Shown one piece after another: positions 5,554-6,010 of a DNA stretch of 6,010 nucleotides. The DNA lies in assembly GCA_938008925.1 (NCBI GenBank), contig CALLIQ010000388.1, positions 1 through 6,010 on the forward strand. The letters run 5' to 3'. The notes below the pieces were generated by a model. The model made no database searches, was not told the DNA's origin, and saw only the letters and a list, made by a program, of their open reading frames with translations. Within the stretch, counting starts at the first letter, position 1; the number at the start of each line of letters is the position of its first letter. Origin of the DNA: an uncultured Acidimicrobiales bacterium (GTDB taxonomy: Bacteria > Actinomycetota > Acidimicrobiia > Acidimicrobiales > SZUA-35). A program made the position numbers and the translations under genes.

Positions 5554-5570
5554 AGCCCCGCTCGCGGGCT
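5554..5570. other. Short G+C-rich inverted repeat upstream of the MFS/synthase gene
   Basis: Bases 5557-5568 read CCCGCTCGCGGG, a perfect four-base stem with a four-base loop. An alternative fold pairs AGCCC (5554-5558) with GGGCT (5566-5570). It could be a weak terminator for the TPP enzyme gene upstream, or an operator at the -35 position of the next promoter. There is no T-run, so intrinsic termination is not supported. Confidence 0.35.
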
Positions 5571-5579
5571 CGCTGTCTC

Positions 5580-5634
5580 GGCGTTCAGTCGCCACGCAGG
5601 CTGGCTTGGCGTTCAGTCGCCACGCAGGCTGGCT
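5580..5634. repeat. Perfect 27-bp direct repeat with 28-bp period
   Basis: Two identical 27-bp copies occupy 5580-5606 and 5608-5634, separated by one T. Each begins with GGCGTTCAGTCGCC, a four-base stem (GGCG/CGCC) around a six-base loop. The right copy ends inside the stop codon of the TPP enzyme gene. Identity without a single mismatch indicates a recent duplication. There are only two copies and no spacers, so it is not a CRISPR array. Confidence 0.9.
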
Positions 5635-6010
5635 AGCGCACGCGCTCTTGGCGGAGGAACGGCCACGGGTTCGGCACGTCGCCCATGGCGGACACGATGA
5701 GCGACGGTCCGTCGTGGGCGAACGCCGACTCGAGCGCCGGTCGCAGGTCGTCGATCGAGTCGGCCCGCTGGCTCTGCACGCCGAAGCTCTCGCCGAACGC
5801 CACGAAGTCGGGGTTCTGCAGCGTCGATGCGATGGTCCGGTCCGGGCCGAAGCGCTCGCGTTGGATCCGGTTCACGTTCCCGTACGCGCCGTTGTCGTGC
5901 AACAGGATGGTCACGGGGATGTCGTGCTGCACCGCCGTTGCGAGCTCGGTGGCGGAGAACAAGAACCCGCCGTCTCCCACCAGGTTGAGAACCTGGCGTC
6001 CCGGCGCCGC
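5633..6010 (-). CDS. Thiamine-diphosphate-dependent enzyme, C-terminal part (runs off right edge)
   Basis: The visible 125 residues are open to the window edge and end at TAG 5635-5633; the N-terminus and start lie outside. They form the C-terminal ThDP-binding domain of the acetolactate synthase/benzoylformate decarboxylase superfamily. GDG (residues 12-14 of the fragment) and DNGAYGN (39-45) form the GDG-X25-N motif that holds Mg2+ and the cofactor diphosphate, and FSATELATAVQHDIPV fits the helix and strand between them. NPDFVAFGESFGV and GPSLIVSAMGDVPNPWPFLR follow, as in acetolactate-synthase-like proteins. The substrate cannot be decided from this fragment: acetolactate synthase, a benzoylformate-decarboxylase-like enzyme, or an uncharacterised relative are all possible. 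The gene is followed by a 27-bp duplication and is 99 bp from the next minus-strand start. Confidence 0.87.
   Translation of the reverse strand, partial: AAPGRQVLNLVGDGGFLFSATELATAVQHDIPVTILLHDNGAYGNVNRIQRERFGPDRTIASTLQNPDFVAFGESFGVQSQRADSIDDLRPALESAFAHDGPSLIVSAMGDVPNPWPFLRQERVR

Noticed and set aside
5554..5570. Rho-independent terminator for the TPP-enzyme gene
   Set aside because: The stem is only four to five base pairs and no T-run follows on the minus strand.
5580..5634. CRISPR array
   Set aside because: Only two repeat copies separated by one base; there are no spacers and no cas genes.

Overview
The window is G+C-rich bacterial chromosome (roughly two thirds G+C by eye) with dense genes on both strands. 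The acyl-CoA dehydrogenase, the fused MFS/spermidine-synthase-like protein, GTG starts and apparently leaderless genes suggest an actinobacterium, perhaps an Acidimicrobiia-type lineage. That placement is inference; no rRNA or other marker is present. I found no tRNA, CRISPR array, transposase or phage gene.

Layout from left to right. (1) 1-217, minus: N-terminal 72 codons of a small helix-turn-helix protein that runs off the left edge. (2) 218-394: divergent intergenic region with weak promoter candidates. (3) 395-1309, plus: a ten-helix DMT/EamA transporter. (4) 1266-1841, minus: a SoxR-type [2Fe-2S] MerR regulator whose 3' end overlaps the EamA gene tail to tail by 44 bp. (5) 1889-2770, plus: a VIT1/CCC1-family iron/manganese transporter with a histidine-rich N-terminus, divergent from soxR across only 47 bp. 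(6) 2807-4009, minus: an acyl-CoA dehydrogenase. (7) 4028-5533, minus: a membrane protein fused to a spermidine-synthase-like domain. (8) 5633-6010, minus: the C-terminal 125 residues of a thiamine-diphosphate enzyme that enters from the right edge.

Two themes join the parts. First, four of the five complete genes (soxR, the VIT1 gene, the acyl-CoA dehydrogenase and the MFS/synthase fusion) have TANNNT followed by exactly six bases and then the start codon. That is the layout of leaderless actinobacterial transcripts, and it also fixes the start codons. Second, short tandem repeats are common: 12-bp-period repeats encode the N-termini of both soxR and the VIT1 gene, a Gly/Glu/Ser repeat sits inside the MFS/synthase gene, and 13-bp and 28-bp-period repeats fill two short intergenic gaps.

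The best candidate for a functional unit is the soxR/VIT1 pair: a redox-sensing regulator divergent from an iron or manganese transporter, with two face-to-face leaderless promoters sharing one 23-bp central segment. The EamA transporter may also belong to the SoxR response, but nothing in the sequence proves it. The minus-strand metabolic genes on the right show no clear shared pathway, and each complete one appears to carry its own start-proximal promoter.
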